From Chitinophagaceae bacterium (GTDB taxonomy: Bacteria > Bacteroidota > Bacteroidia > Cytophagales > Cytophagaceae): 63,518 bases of DNA. The notes beneath the pieces are model-generated. The model did no database searches. It had not been told where the DNA came from and worked only from the letters and a program-made list of their open reading frames with translations. The position numbers and the translations under genes are program-made. Position 1 is the first letter of the stretch. Every line of letters begins with the position of its first letter. Shown piece by piece: positions 8,319 through 20,100 of this stretch. The stretch is taken from positions 1-63,518 of the forward strand of contig JAQBNU010000070.1 of the NCBI GenBank assembly GCA_028288365.1, written 5' to 3'.

Positions 8319-9745
8319 TGAAAGTTTATCATTCGTTTCAGGAGATCAGCAGTGATCTTACATCAGGCAAGATCACCTGCAAAGAACTCGTTAGCTATTA
8401 CCTGGAAAACATTGAGAAAAATAAACACCTCAATGTTTTTGTTGAAGTATACAAAGCCGAGGCATTACAGCAAGCCGAACTGATTGACGCAAAAATCAAA
8501 AGCGGAAAAGCAGGGCGCCTTGCGGGTATGGTCATTGGCTTGAAAGATGTTCTTTGCCACAAAGGACATGGCCTTCAGGCGTCCAGTAAAATACTGGATA
8601 AATTCGTTTCTCAATTTTCAGGGACTGCCGTTCAACGCATATTGGACGAAGACGCCATTGTCATTGGTCGTCAAAGCTGTGATGAATTTGCCATGGGATC
8701 ATCCAATGAAAACTCTGCGTTCGGCCCTGTATTGAATGCAGCAGACATCACGCGCGTACCAGGCGGTTCTTCAGGAGCCTCTGCTGTAGCGGTGCAAGCC
8801 GATTTGTGTTTGGCCTCTTTGGGTTCTGATACCGGAGGTTCTGTTCGTCAACCGGCGGCATTTTGCGGAACAGTCGGTTTGAAACCCAGCTATTCACGCA
8901 TCTCCCGTTATGGTTTGATCAGTTATGCTTCTTCTTTTGATTGCATCGGTATATTGAGCAAGAATGTGGAAGACGCCGCATTGATTCTTGAAACCATTGC
9001 CGGTGAAGATCAATACGACTCTACCGTATCCAGCAAACCTGTACCAGCCTATAGTCAATTGCTAAAGTTTGAAGGCAAAGCACGCATCGGTTATTTGAAA
9101 GAATCCATTGAAAGTCCTGGCGTAAACGAAGAAATCAAACAAGCTACCAAAGCCCTTTTGGATAAATTGCAAAAGGATGGCAATACAGTAGAAGCCTTTG
9201 AATTCAACTTGCTCGATTATATTTTACCTGCCTATTATATTCTGACTACCGCCGAAGCCAGCTCTAACCTGGGCCGCTACGACGGAGTGAAGTATGGCTA
9301 TAGAAGTACAAATATCACCGACCTGGAGTCGATGTATAAAAAAACGAGGTCCGAAGGATTTGGTAAAGAAGTAAAGAAAAGAATCATGCTGGGTACTTTC
9401 GTTTTAAGCGCCAGCTATTATGATGCGTATTATACCAAGGCTCAAAAAGTAAGAAGACTCATCAAAGAACAAACAGAAAAATTGTTTGAAAAATATGACT
9501 TCATCCTTATGCCGACTACTACCACTACAGCGTTTAAATTAGGAGAACACTCCAATGATCCGTTGTCTATGTATTTAGCAGATTTGTTTACAGTGCAGGC
9601 TAACCTCTGTGGCATTCCCGGAATCTCTTTACCAGCCGGTAAAGACAAAGACGGTATGCCAATCGGTATTCAATTGCTGAGCAAAAGTTTTGACGAAACA
9701 AGATTACTGGCCTTCTCTCAACATATTTTTAAAAATCTGAACTAG
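8318..9745 (+). CDS. gatA: Asp-tRNA(Asn)/Glu-tRNA(Gln) amidotransferase subunit A
   Basis: 475 residues starting at GTG 8318, sharing one base with the tatA stop. It carries the full amidase signature with the Ser-cisSer-Lys triad: K76 in IGLKD, S151 in PGGSSGAS and S175 in SDTGGSVRQPAAFCG. The spacing matches characterised GatA proteins. GatA releases ammonia from glutamine for GatB, which amidates Glu-tRNA(Gln) or Asp-tRNA(Asn). True GatB and GatC are not in the window; the YqeY protein at 47.2 kb only shares a GatB C-terminal domain. Scattered gatA, gatB and gatC genes are common. Other amidases share the signature, but length and motifs favour GatA. Confidence 0.9.
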   Translation: MKVYHSFQEISSDLTSGKITCKELVSYYLENIEKNKHLNVFVEVYKAEALQQAELIDAKIKSGKAGRLAGMVIGLKDVLCHKGHGLQASSKILDKFVSQFSGTAVQRILDEDAIVIGRQSCDEFAMGSSNENSAFGPVLNAADITRVPGGSSGASAVAVQADLCLASLGSDTGGSVRQPAAFCGTVGLKPSYSRISRYGLISYASSFDCIGILSKNVEDAALILETIAGEDQYDSTVSSKPVPAYSQLLKFEGKARIGYLKESIESPGVNEEIKQATKALLDKLQKDGNTVEAFEFNLLDYILPAYYILTTAEASSNLGRYDGVKYGYRSTNITDLESMYKKTRSEGFGKEVKKRIMLGTFVLSASYYDAYYTKAQKVRRLIKEQTEKLFEKYDFILMPTTTTTAFKLGEHSNDPLSMYLADLFTVQANLCGIPGISLPAGKDKDGMPIGIQLLSKSFDETRLLAFSQHIFKNLN

Positions 9746-9749
9746 GAGA

Positions 9750-11237
9750 ATGAGAGGTGCTCCAAAAATAGCTTTGATTGTTATCATAGGCTGTAGCCTT
9801 TGGCTATCGTCTGGTCAGGCTGTCTATGGACAAACACAACCTCAGGACACGACACTCAATGACCTCGTGATTCAAGGGGATTCCTCTGCCCTTGCACCAG
9901 ATGATGAAACAGTAGTCGTTGAAGGCAACGATTCTTTAGAGAACGGATTGAAAAATCCTGACGATGTATTTATCGGATCGGAAGCCATCCTTACCCAACG
10001 ATTAAAAAAAATCGAAAACAAAATCCCTCTTACACTGAATGCACGTACTAAAAGTTTCATGCATTATTTTACTGTAAGAAACAGACGCTATTCTTTGGTC
10101 ATGGAAAGACGTCGCCGTTTGTTCTTCCCTATTTTCGAAGAAGTATTCAAACAGATGAATCTTCCGGATGAATTGAAATACCTGGCCATTGTAGAATCCG
10201 GATTAAATCCACGAGCCATGTCGCGCGTAGGCGCAGCTGGGTTGTGGCAATTCATGCCGGGTACAGGCAAAGAGTTTGGATTGTACCAGGATCAATACAT
10301 CGATGAAAGACTGGATCCCTATTTGTCCACCATTGCTGCAGGCAAATACCTGAGACAATTAAATAGAACCTTTGACGACTGGGAACTTGGCATCTCTTCC
10401 TACAACTGCGGACCAGGAAACGTGCGCCGCGCCATTCGTAAATCCGGTTATAAAAATTCTTTCTGGGGAGTCTATTATAATTTACCTGCTGAGACAAGAG
10501 GTTACTTGCCGCAATTGGTGGCACTTACCTACAGCATGAATTATTTGGAAGCGCATGACATCATTGCCGATTCCATTGAATATCCTGTTGCCTTTGATAC
10601 CATCACCATTCAACAATACCTGAACCTGGAAGTGTTCAGTAAAGAACTCAATATTCCGGTGGAAGATTTTATCAAGATGAATCCGGCTTTCCTGAAAAAT
10701 TATTTTCCGGGACACAGACCAGTTACCATTCGTATACCGGCAGACAAAATGGTGTACTATGCACAAAACGAGTCTGATATCCTGAATGCCGCCGGTAAAA
10801 GAGATGTTGCGGTAAAAGAAGTACCGGTCATCGTAAGAAGTTATTCTCAAAAAGCCACGCAAACTTCTGCTTCTTCCAAAACACAAAAGAAAAAAATAAT
10901 TTACATCGTCAAGAGAGGCGATGTGCTGGGCAATATCGCCGACAAACACAATGTAGGATTGTCAGAATTAAAGAACTGGAATGGATTACGAAAAAACACC
11001 ATTCGCCAGGGACAAAAATTAATCATTTATAAAAAAGGAACAGCTGTTGCCTCTAGCTCTTCTTCACGCAGCACTTCGTCGTCAGGAAAGAAAACACCAG
11101 CCTACCACTACGTGAAACAAGGCGATACCTTGTGGACCATTTCCAAGAAATACGAATTGCCCGTTGACCAACTCAAGAAATTGAACAACCTGAAAGATGG
11201 TAACATCAAGCCAGGGCAGAAATTAAAATTAAGTTAG
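9750..11237 (+). CDS. mltD: MltD-like lytic transglycosylase with two LysM domains
   Basis: 495 residues with a signal peptide ending around QAVYGQ. A linker precedes an SLT domain at about residues 100-270; E149 in the VESGLNP motif is the expected catalytic acid, followed by GAAGLWQFMPGTG and the conserved SSYNCGPGNVRRAI segment. Two LysM domains follow, at about 375-420 (YIVKRGDVLGNIADKHNV) and 450-495 (HYVKQGDTLWTISKKYEL), separated by a Ser-rich linker. It should cleave peptidoglycan to 1,6-anhydro-muropeptides in the periplasm. It starts four bases after gatA and probably belongs to the tatA-gatA transcript. Confidence 0.88.
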   Translation: MRGAPKIALIVIIGCSLWLSSGQAVYGQTQPQDTTLNDLVIQGDSSALAPDDETVVVEGNDSLENGLKNPDDVFIGSEAILTQRLKKIENKIPLTLNARTKSFMHYFTVRNRRYSLVMERRRRLFFPIFEEVFKQMNLPDELKYLAIVESGLNPRAMSRVGAAGLWQFMPGTGKEFGLYQDQYIDERLDPYLSTIAAGKYLRQLNRTFDDWELGISSYNCGPGNVRRAIRKSGYKNSFWGVYYNLPAETRGYLPQLVALTYSMNYLEAHDIIADSIEYPVAFDTITIQQYLNLEVFSKELNIPVEDFIKMNPAFLKNYFPGHRPVTIRIPADKMVYYAQNESDILNAAGKRDVAVKEVPVIVRSYSQKATQTSASSKTQKKKIIYIVKRGDVLGNIADKHNVGLSELKNWNGLRKNTIRQGQKLIIYKKGTAVASSSSSRSTSSSGKKTPAYHYVKQGDTLWTISKKYELPVDQLKKLNNLKDGNIKPGQKLKLS

Positions 11238-11261
11238 CAAACCCTTCTAAATTTTTACATC

Positions 11262-13535
11262 ATGTCGATCAACAAGGAAGATGCTCTTAATTACCACTCA
11301 CAAGGACAACCCGGAAAAATAGAGGTTGTTCCTACCAAATTACTCAGTTCACAATTGGATCTGGCACTCGCCTACTCTCCTGGTGTAGCGGAACCTTGCA
11401 AAGAAATCGCAGCCAATCCTGACGACGTGTACAAGTACACCGCCAAAGGTAATTTGGTAGCTGTCATCACCAATGGCACAGCCGTATTGGGTTTGGGCAA
11501 CATCGGACCGGAAGCTTCTAAACCGGTGATGGAAGGTAAAGGTGTATTGTTTAAAAAATTCTCAGGCATAGATGTCTTTGATATTGAAATCAACTCTACT
11601 GATCCCGATGATTTCATTCGCATTGTAGAAAGCCTGGAACCCACCTTCGGAGCCATTAACCTGGAAGACATCAAAGCACCTGAATGTTTTAAAATAGAAC
11701 AGGAACTTCGCCGCCGAATGAAAATACCGGTGATGCATGACGATCAGCACGGCACCGCGATCATCTCTTCTGCTGCTTTGCTCAATGCCTTAGAAGTAGT
11801 CGGTAAATCCATCGCTGATGTGCGCATCGCTATCAGCGGCGCAGGAGCAGCCGCTATATCTTGTACACGTTTGTACCATTCATTGGGTGCTCGCAAAGAA
11901 AATATTGTCATGGCAGATATTGACGGCGTCATTCGCAAAGACCGCCAGGGCATGCCTCAAGCACAAATGGAATTCGCTACAGACCGCGACTTGCGTACTC
12001 TTGCAGATGCCGTTAAAGACGCTGATGTTTTCATTGGTCTCTCTGCAGGCGGTGTATTGAAAAAAGAAATGCTATTGAGTATGGCAAAAAATCCTATTGT
12101 TTTTGCCATGGCCAATCCCAATCCGGAGATTGAATACAACGAAGCCATCAACGCACGCCCGGATGTCATCGTGGCTACAGGCCGCTCTGATTATCCCAAT
12201 CAGGTGAATAATGTCTTGGGCTTCCCCTTTATCTTCAGAGGAGCATTGGATGTAAGAGCTACAGAAATCAACGAAGCCATGAAACTGGCAGCCGTGAAAG
12301 CCCTTGCCGAGCTAGCCAAAGAACCAGTGCCAGATATTGTCAACAAAGCATACGGTGATGATACCATTACCTTCGGAAAAACTTATTTGATTCCTAAACC
12401 TCTTGATCCACGCCTCATCACGAGTGTTTCACCTGCTGTGGCCAAAGCAGCCATTGCGTCTGGTGTAGCACGCAAACCCATTACCAATTGGGAACAATAC
12501 GAAGTGGAACTGCAACAACGCATCGGCATTGATCAAAAACTGATGACGCGTATGATCACTCAAGCCAAGGGACACCCACAGCGTGTGGTCTTTGCAGAAG
12601 CCGATCATCCTAAAATATTGAAAGCCGTTCAAGTCATTCAAAACGAACGCATCGCGATTCCAGTGTTACTTGGTGATCCGAAAAAAATTGCAGAAGTAGC
12701 AGAAGCCATCGGTGTGAACATCAAAGGCATTGAAATCATTGATCCCAATTTTTCTCCGGATAAAACAGAAAAGTACGCGCAGGTCTTTTTCACCAAACGT
12801 CAACGCAAAGGCATCACCCTTTCTGAAGCCCTTGAAATCATGCGCAACCGCGATTACTTCGCAGCAGCCATGGTAGAAACAGGAGATGCAGATGCCTTCA
12901 TTTCCGGCTTGACACACGACTACGCGGAAAGCATCAAGCCAGCTTTACAGTTGATCGGTTCACAAAAAAATGTGAAACGCATTGCAGGGATGTACATCAT
13001 GATCAACAAAAAAGGTACTTTCTTCTTTTCTGATGTGACCATGAATGAAAATCCCACGGCAGAAGAATTGGTAGACATCGTACAACAAACGGCTGAAGCG
13101 GTAAGGCTTATGGGCTTTGAACCAAAGATCGCCATGTTGTCTTATACCAACTTCGGCTCCAGTAAAGGCGATGTACCCAACAAGGTAGCCAAAGCTACGG
13201 CCCTTGCGAAACAAAGATGTCCCGACTTGATCATTGAAGGAGATATACAAGCCAATGTCGCGCTGGATACTGCTTTGCAACAAGAGATGTATCCGTTTAG
13301 CGCCCTGGCTCAGGATGGAGCAAATACTTTTATTTTTCCTGATCTGGCTTCCGGAAATATTGCTTATAAGCTATTGCAGGAAATCGGCGGGACAGAAGCC
13401 ATTGGCCCGCTGTTGCTGGGAATGGAGAAACCAGTACACATTCTTCAAATGGGTAGTTCGGTAAGAGAAATTGTAAACATGACAGCTGTAGCCGTGGTGC
13501 AAGCCGCTGACATGTCTAAAAACAAGAAGTCATGA
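11262..13535 (+). CDS. maeB: NADP-dependent malic enzyme with C-terminal phosphotransacetylase domain
   Basis: 757 residues, the length of MaeB-type fusions. The N-terminal half is malic enzyme, with [31 protein letters not shown], the metal-site region [10 protein letters not shown] and the Rossmann loop [11 protein letters not shown]. From about residue 430 the protein is a phosphate acetyl/butyryltransferase-like domain ([16 protein letters not shown] onward). It decarboxylates malate to pyruvate, yielding NADPH; in characterised homologues the PTA-like domain is regulatory (acetyl-CoA sensing) rather than catalytic. It overlaps ruvA by four bases (ATGA), so ruvA translation is coupled to it. 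The start at 11262 gives the expected N-terminus. Confidence 0.93.
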   Translation: MSINKEDALNYHSQGQPGKIEVVPTKLLSSQLDLALAYSPGVAEPCKEIAANPDDVYKYTAKGNLVAVITNGTAVLGLGNIGPEASKPVMEGKGVLFKKFSGIDVFDIEINSTDPDDFIRIVESLEPTFGAINLEDIKAPECFKIEQELRRRMKIPVMHDDQHGTAIISSAALLNALEVVGKSIADVRIAISGAGAAAISCTRLYHSLGARKENIVMADIDGVIRKDRQGMPQAQMEFATDRDLRTLADAVKDADVFIGLSAGGVLKKEMLLSMAKNPIVFAMANPNPEIEYNEAINARPDVIVATGRSDYPNQVNNVLGFPFIFRGALDVRATEINEAMKLAAVKALAELAKEPVPDIVNKAYGDDTITFGKTYLIPKPLDPRLITSVSPAVAKAAIASGVARKPITNWEQYEVELQQRIGIDQKLMTRMITQAKGHPQRVVFAEADHPKILKAVQVIQNERIAIPVLLGDPKKIAEVAEAIGVNIKGIEIIDPNFSPDKTEKYAQVFFTKRQRKGITLSEALEIMRNRDYFAAAMVETGDADAFISGLTHDYAESIKPALQLIGSQKNVKRIAGMYIMINKKGTFFFSDVTMNENPTAEELVDIVQQTAEAVRLMGFEPKIAMLSYTNFGSSKGDVPNKVAKATALAKQRCPDLIIEGDIQANVALDTALQQEMYPFSALAQDGANTFIFPDLASGNIAYKLLQEIGGTEAIGPLLLGMEKPVHILQMGSSVREIVNMTAVAVVQAADMSKNKKS

Positions 13536-14128
13536 TCGCATACATCAAAGGCAAACTCACCGTTAAAGATCCGACATACGTCATCATTGAAGCGAACAAT
13601 ATAGGCTACCACGCCAAGATCTCTTTGTACACTTTTTCAGCCATCAAAGAAATAGAAGAAACTTTATTGCATACCTGGGTGCACATCAAAGAAGATGCCC
13701 ATACCCTGTATGGCTTCTCTTCTGAAAAGGAACGCAACGTTTTTTTAGACTTGACATCCATCAGCGGCATCGGCCCGGGCACTGCCTTGGTGATGCTTTC
13801 CTCCCTCAATCCCAGCGAAGTACGCAAAGCCATTGCACAAGAAGACGTCCGAACCATTCAGGCTGTGAAAGGCATCGGTCCAAAAACCGCACAGCGTGTG
13901 ATCCTCGAACTGAAGGACAAAATGAGGAAGATCGAATTGCTTCCGGGAGAAGATAAAAGCTTTTCAAATTCTAGTAGCAATAATATCCGTCAAGAGGCGT
14001 TTAATGCACTGGTTACACTGGGGTTTGCCAGAAGTGCCGCAGAAAAAACCATCGACACTGTACTCAAACAAAAAGGAGAAGATATTTCTTTAGAAGACTT
14101 GATCAAATGGGCCCTGAAATCATCGTAA
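13532..14128 (+). CDS. ruvA: Holliday junction branch migration protein RuvA
   Basis: 198 residues with the three RuvA parts: an N-terminal OB-fold ([20 protein letters not shown]), a central double helix-hairpin-helix region (SGIGPGTALVMLSS and KGIGPKTAQRVILELK) that contacts junction DNA, and a small C-terminal domain after a flexible Ser/Asn linker (EAFNALVTLGFARSAAEK) that binds RuvB. It recognises Holliday junctions and recruits the RuvB motor; ruvB is not in the window. It overlaps maeB by four bases and precedes sprA by eleven, so a DNA-repair gene sits within a metabolic/secretion transcript. Confidence 0.96.
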   Translation: MIAYIKGKLTVKDPTYVIIEANNIGYHAKISLYTFSAIKEIEETLLHTWVHIKEDAHTLYGFSSEKERNVFLDLTSISGIGPGTALVMLSSLNPSEVRKAIAQEDVRTIQAVKGIGPKTAQRVILELKDKMRKIELLPGEDKSFSNSSSNNIRQEAFNALVTLGFARSAAEKTIDTVLKQKGEDISLEDLIKWALKSS

Positions 14129-14139
14129 TTTTTTAAAAT

Positions 14140-17100
14140 TTGCTACTGTTCTCTAAAAATATAATTCTGCCAAGCATACTGTTGTTGTGCATGGGTACTT
14201 GGATCTCATTGGCCAAGCCCCATTCGGGAGAATATTATATGATCGAGAAAGAAGTCTCTTCAACGCCCGAAGATTCTACCCTCAAGAAAAAAAGAAAAAG
14301 AACCCAATCTTCCTATACACCACAGGATCGGATGGGAGATCCTTATTCTCAACAACAAAACAAATCTCCTTTCGATTTGAAGGATCCGGATGTACTCAAA
14401 CAAAACATCGAACTGGATACTTCCCTTGATCACTATAACATCAACGAAACAGTAGGCGACCAGGATTACCGCACACCTTCTGAAGTTTCTTTTGAAGAAG
14501 CTTACAAGATGAAGAACGAGGAGATGCTCAAGAATTATTGGAAAAACAAGAGCACAGGACCTCTCGGTGAAAAACCAACCAAAGCAGCAGGACCTTTCAG
14601 CTTGAAAATTCCTGTGCGCGGCCTGGAAGGCCCATTTGGTAGCAACTTCGTAGACATACGCCCTAGCGGTTTAGTTACACTGGACTTCGGTGGAAAATGG
14701 CAACGTGTCTATAACCCCGCGTTGAGTGTGCGTCAGCAAAAGAATGGCGTTTTCGATTTTGACCAGCAGATTACCATGAACGTGGTGGGTCAGATTGGTG
14801 AAAAGTTAAAGTTGACCGCAAACTGGGATACGAAGGCTGCTTTTGAATTTCAAAACAACGTCAAGGTACAGTACACCGCATTTGAAGAAGACATCATCCA
14901 AGGTGTAGAAGTAGGTCGTGTCAGCATGCCGCTGAATAGTTCACTCATCAACGGTGCACAGAACTTGTTCGGTATCAAAACAAAATTAAAATTTGGGCGC
15001 ATGACCGTGACCTCTGTACTCGCCCGTCAGGACGGTAAGGTAGACGAAATGGTCATCAAAGGCGGATCGGCAGGTAGAACGTTTGAAGTCAAAGGAAGTG
15101 GTTACGAAGATTACAAACACTTCTTCCTCTCTCAATTTTTTAGAGACAACTTCGAAGGTTCTTTCAAAACATTGCCGATTTTGAGCTCAGGAGTAAAGGT
15201 AACGCGTGTGGAAGCCTACATCACCAACAGAAACAGTACCACGACCAACCTCAGGGACATGGTGGCTTACCTGGATTTGGGAGAAGGTAAAAAAATTCAC
15301 AACACCGCGAAGATCATACCGACTACCGGTTTGCCTCCGCCTAATAATAATCCTCCGGCATTCAACGGCGCCAACAATTTATACGCCGAACTCATCGCAC
15401 CTGGTATGAGTAGAAATTCCGATGCGATTTCTACTGCACTCACAGGATTGGGATATGAAAACGGATCCGACTATACCGTTATCAAAAGTGCGAGAAAACT
15501 TGATCCTACCAAAGACTTTACTTTTAACCCTGATCTCGGTTACATCTCTTTGCAAACAACTTTACAAACCAGTGAAGTACTTGCCGTAGCCTATGAATAT
15601 TCTTACAACGGACAAACCTATAAAGTCGGTGAATTGCAGGAAGACTATGGAGCTAGCGGCCCCAATGACGCACTCATTCTGAAAATGCTGAAGCCTGCCA
15701 CCATCAAGCTAGACATTCCTTCCTGGAATTTGATGATGAAAAACGTTTACAACCTGGGTGCGACACAATTGACCAAGGATAATTTTCAATTAAGAGTCAT
15801 ATACAAAGACGATTTATCCGGAGCCGATCTTCCCAACTTACAAGAAGGAACCCGAACAAAAGATGTTCCTCTACTTCAACTTTTCGGATTGGATCGACTC
15901 AACCCCAATAATGACCCATCTCCGGATGGGAACTTTGACTATGTGGAAGGAGTCACTGTTGATTCCAGAAACGGTAGAATCATTTTCCCTGTGCTGGAAC
16001 CTTTCGGTCACACACTGGATACGTTGCTGTACGATCAACCGGATCTGGTTAGAAAATATGTTTTTACAGAACTCTACGCCACCACGAAGCAAGCGGCTCA
16101 ACAAGCAGCAAGTCATGACAAGTTCTTCATGAAAGGACGTTACCAAGCTTCTTCATCCAGTGAAATTGTATTGCCAGGCATCAACATCGCTCCTGGATCT
16201 GTAGTGGTAGTCGTTGGAGGAAACACATTGAAAGAAGGTGTTGACTATACCATTGACTATACCCTCGGTCGTCTGAAGATCATCAACGATGGAGCATTGG
16301 CTTCGGGACAAGACATCAGGATACGTTTTGAAAAACAAGATTTGTTCAACTTCCGAAGAAAATCTTTTTATGGCGCACGCTTCGATTATCAGGTGAACAA
16401 AGACTTCCTCATCGGAGCCACTGTCCTCCAACAAAATGAGGCGCCACAAATCAGTCGTGTCAACATCGGTGATGAGCCCTCTAAAAACACGGTGTTTGGC
16501 TTGGATGCAAATTTCAATAAGGAGTCCAGAAGACTGACAAAACTCGTAGACTTACTTCCTTTCATAGAAACAAAGGCACCCTCACAAGTGACTTTCCAGG
16601 GAGAAGTGGCGGTATTGAAACCAGGCCACAATAAAAAAATCAACCAGGACGGATCAAAAGGTGTTGCCTTCATTGATGATTTCGAAGGAAGTAAAACACC
16701 TTATGATTTAAAAACCACACCTACGAAATGGAAACTCGCCGCTACACCAAGTCGATTCCCGGAGAGTACCGATTCGACCAGAAAATTTTCAAAGAACAGA
16801 GCCAAGATAGCCTGGTACAACATTGACAACGTATTCTACAATCCGAGCAATTCCATTGGTTATCCAGCTAGTGGTACCACTGTAAAAGGCCACTTTGAAC
16901 GCGCTATTTATCCTCACGATTTATATCCCAACCAGGATGCTCAGGTCGTCCAGATCCCCATCACCATGCTGGATCTGGGCTTCTACCCTTCGGAAAGAGG
17001 ACCTTATAATTACACCTCTGACCTAAATCCTGATGCTTCTTTAACCAATCCCACACAACGCTGGGGCGGAATCAGCCGAAACATTACCAACGACATTGAT

Positions 17101-20100
17101 TTTGACAATGCCAACATTCAATACATCGAATTTTGGATGTTGAGCCCTTATGGACTTGACACAGCAAATACTAAAATTGGATCTACTTCTTTCAAAGATA
17201 TAAACTCAGGAAAATTATATTTCAACCTCGGAGAAATTTCTGAAGACGTGATCCGTGATACACGTCACGGATACGAAAACGGGATTACAACACTTGCCTC
17301 TGAAGACACCTTGACCAACTGGGGGAAGGTGACTAAAAAACCCTTCATCACAGACGCTTTCGACAATGATCCAGCCCTGAGACCCATACAGGATATTGGT
17401 CTTGATGGATTGAGTACAACAGAAGAAAAAAATTATACCTCTTACATCAATGAGTTTACAAAACCACCTAGCACGCTAACACCGGCAACGGTAGCGCTAG
17501 CCATGCAGGATCCTTCTGCAGATGATTTTACATTTTATCAGCAAGCTTCTGGAGATATTCCTTCCCGTTATAAAAATAATAACGGTTACGAAAACAACTC
17601 ACCCGTAAACTCCGGAACAGGGATTACTCCATCCAACACTTCTTATCCGGACAACGAAGACTTAAACCAGGATCAAACGATCAATGACCTGGAAGCCTAT
17701 TATGAGTATTCAGTAAATATTGATGCAGTAAATCTGGCTTCGACTAATGTAGGCAATAATTTTATTGTCAGCCAGCAAATCATTCATCCGCGTGACGGAG
17801 GTAATGACGAGACTTGGTTGCAATTCCGTATTCCCATTCGCTCTCCGACAACCACAGTAGGAAACATCACGGACTTTAAATCCATTCGATTTATGCGCAT
17901 GTACATGACAGGTTTTTCCAGCCCTGTCATTTTGCGTATGGCACAATTGCAATTGGTGGCCAATCAATGGAGAGGTTATCAATCCACAGACATCGATGAA
18001 GCAGGCCTTGGTGACATTGAACCAGACGATGCAATCATCCAAGTTTCTACAGTGAACGTAGAAGAAAACGGAGCGGGTGTAACAGGAAAAACTTCTCCTT
18101 ATGTTGTACCACCCGGATTCATACGTGATCAGGACATCACCTCTACGGTGAGCAGAAGATTGAACGAACAGTCTTTGCGCTTGTGCGTGGACAACCTGCA
18201 AGACAGAAGCGTGAGAGCGGTATATAAAAACGTGACGTATGACTTTATGAACTATGGAAGAATAGCTATGTTCATTCACGCGGAATCTCCAGACGCCAGT
18301 ATTGTAGACGGCAAGAGTGTAAGTGCCTTCTTACGGGTTGGAACAGACTTTAAAGATAACTACTACGAAATAGAAGTTCCTCTATATTTTACCAATCCCA
18401 TCAATACGCTGGATCCCTATGCCGTATGGAGAGGAGAAAACCAAATCGACGTAGCGCTTCAGGATCTGATCCAAACCAAACTTGAACGAGACCGGCAACT
18501 GCCACCCGGTGGATCGCTTGCTGTGCCTCATTCCGATACGATAGGAGGTAAAGTCATAACGGTTGTCGGAAAGCCGGATCTCTCGGCTGTCGTCACGATC
18601 ATGATCGGTCTCAAGAACCCGCGGGGCGGTGATACCAAAGCGCACTCCTTTTGCATTTGGGCCGATGAACTTCGAGTCACCGACTTTAACGAAAAAGCCG
18701 GTTGGGCAGCCACAGGTAAAATGAATTTAAAGCTGGCCGACTTCGGTAATCTCTCTCTCTCCGGTCGCTTTATTGGCGCAGGTTTCGGATCACTCGAACA
18801 AAAAGTATCACAACGACAGAGAAACAATACACTCGAGTGGGGTGTAATCGGAACGTTCAGTATGGAAAAATTCCTTCCCAAAAAACTGGGGTTGAAATTG
18901 CCATTATACGTTGCCATCAACCGAAGTGTGATTACTCCACGGTACGATCCGCTCAATCCCGACGTACTGATGAAGCAACAGCTCAATAACCTTCCGGATC
19001 AAGGGACAAGAGACGCGTACAAAAAAATGGTCGTTGATCAAACGACAACGAAGGCTATTAACCTTACCAACATCCAAAAAATAAAAACCAATCCCAATAG
19101 TAAAAAACATATTTACGACATAGAAAATTTAAAACTCACCGTTGGTTATACGCAAACCAAACGTACCAGCTATAACCTGAAAGACTCCACTTTCAAGTAC
19201 TACAAAGGTGCGCTGGGCTACGACTATGCCAATACGGTAAAGTCTATTGAGCCTTTTAAAAACATCAAAATTTTTGACACGAAGTACACCAAGTTTATCA
19301 AGGAGTTTAACTTCACACCAATGCCCAATATGTTTACCTTCCGAACAGATCTGGACAGGAAGCTAACCACCATTCAATATTATCAGTCGGGTCCGCTGAC
19401 TCCACCTCAACAAGCGAATTATCAAAAGTCATTTACCATGACAAGAGTGTATGGATCATCCTGGGCATTGACAAAAAATCTAACGGCCAACTACCAGGCC
19501 AATGCTTACGCAGTAGTAGATGAGCCCAATGGTGCTCCAGGTGGCAAAGCTTACAACGATGTACTGAAAAGAAACACATTGAAATTTGGTCGTTTAAAAA
19601 CATTCAATCAAAAAACAGACTTCAACTATAAACTTCCTTTGGATAAACTTCCTTTATTGGAATGGCTGAATTCTGATTACCGCTACGAGGCCGCTTATAC
19701 ATGGACGGCAGCGCCATTGAATACAAGAGACACACTGGGCTTTGATTTTGGTAACATCATCCAGAACACGCGAACACAAACATTAAACGGAAAAATTGAT
19801 CTTAATAAACTCTATAACAAAAGTAAATTTTTGAAAGAGATCAACAATCCTACGCCTAAAAAGAAAAATGCCAAACCGGATCCTAAAGATACAGTAGAAG
19901 TAAAGCGCGAAAACAAAGCATTAAAAAGTACGCTACGTACGCTGATGCTGATCAAGAGTATCAACCTTACCTATACCAATACACAAGGCACACAGCTGGC
20001 AGGTTACCTGCAAAAACCTTCTATGCTGGGTGTCGATGAATTTACCAATGCGCAAACACAATTGCCTTTTGTGTTGGGATCACAAAATGCAGACTTCCGA

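Noticed and set aside
10482-10949. 155-codon minus-strand open frame inside the MltD-like gene
   Set aside because: Lies entirely antisense to a well-supported gene, has no recognisable domain, and its Tyr/Phe/Arg-rich composition is what the opposite strand of such coding sequence gives.
17710-18279. 189-codon minus-strand open frame inside sprA
   Set aside because: Fully antisense to conserved sprA sequence, Cys/His/Ser-rich with no signal peptide or domain.
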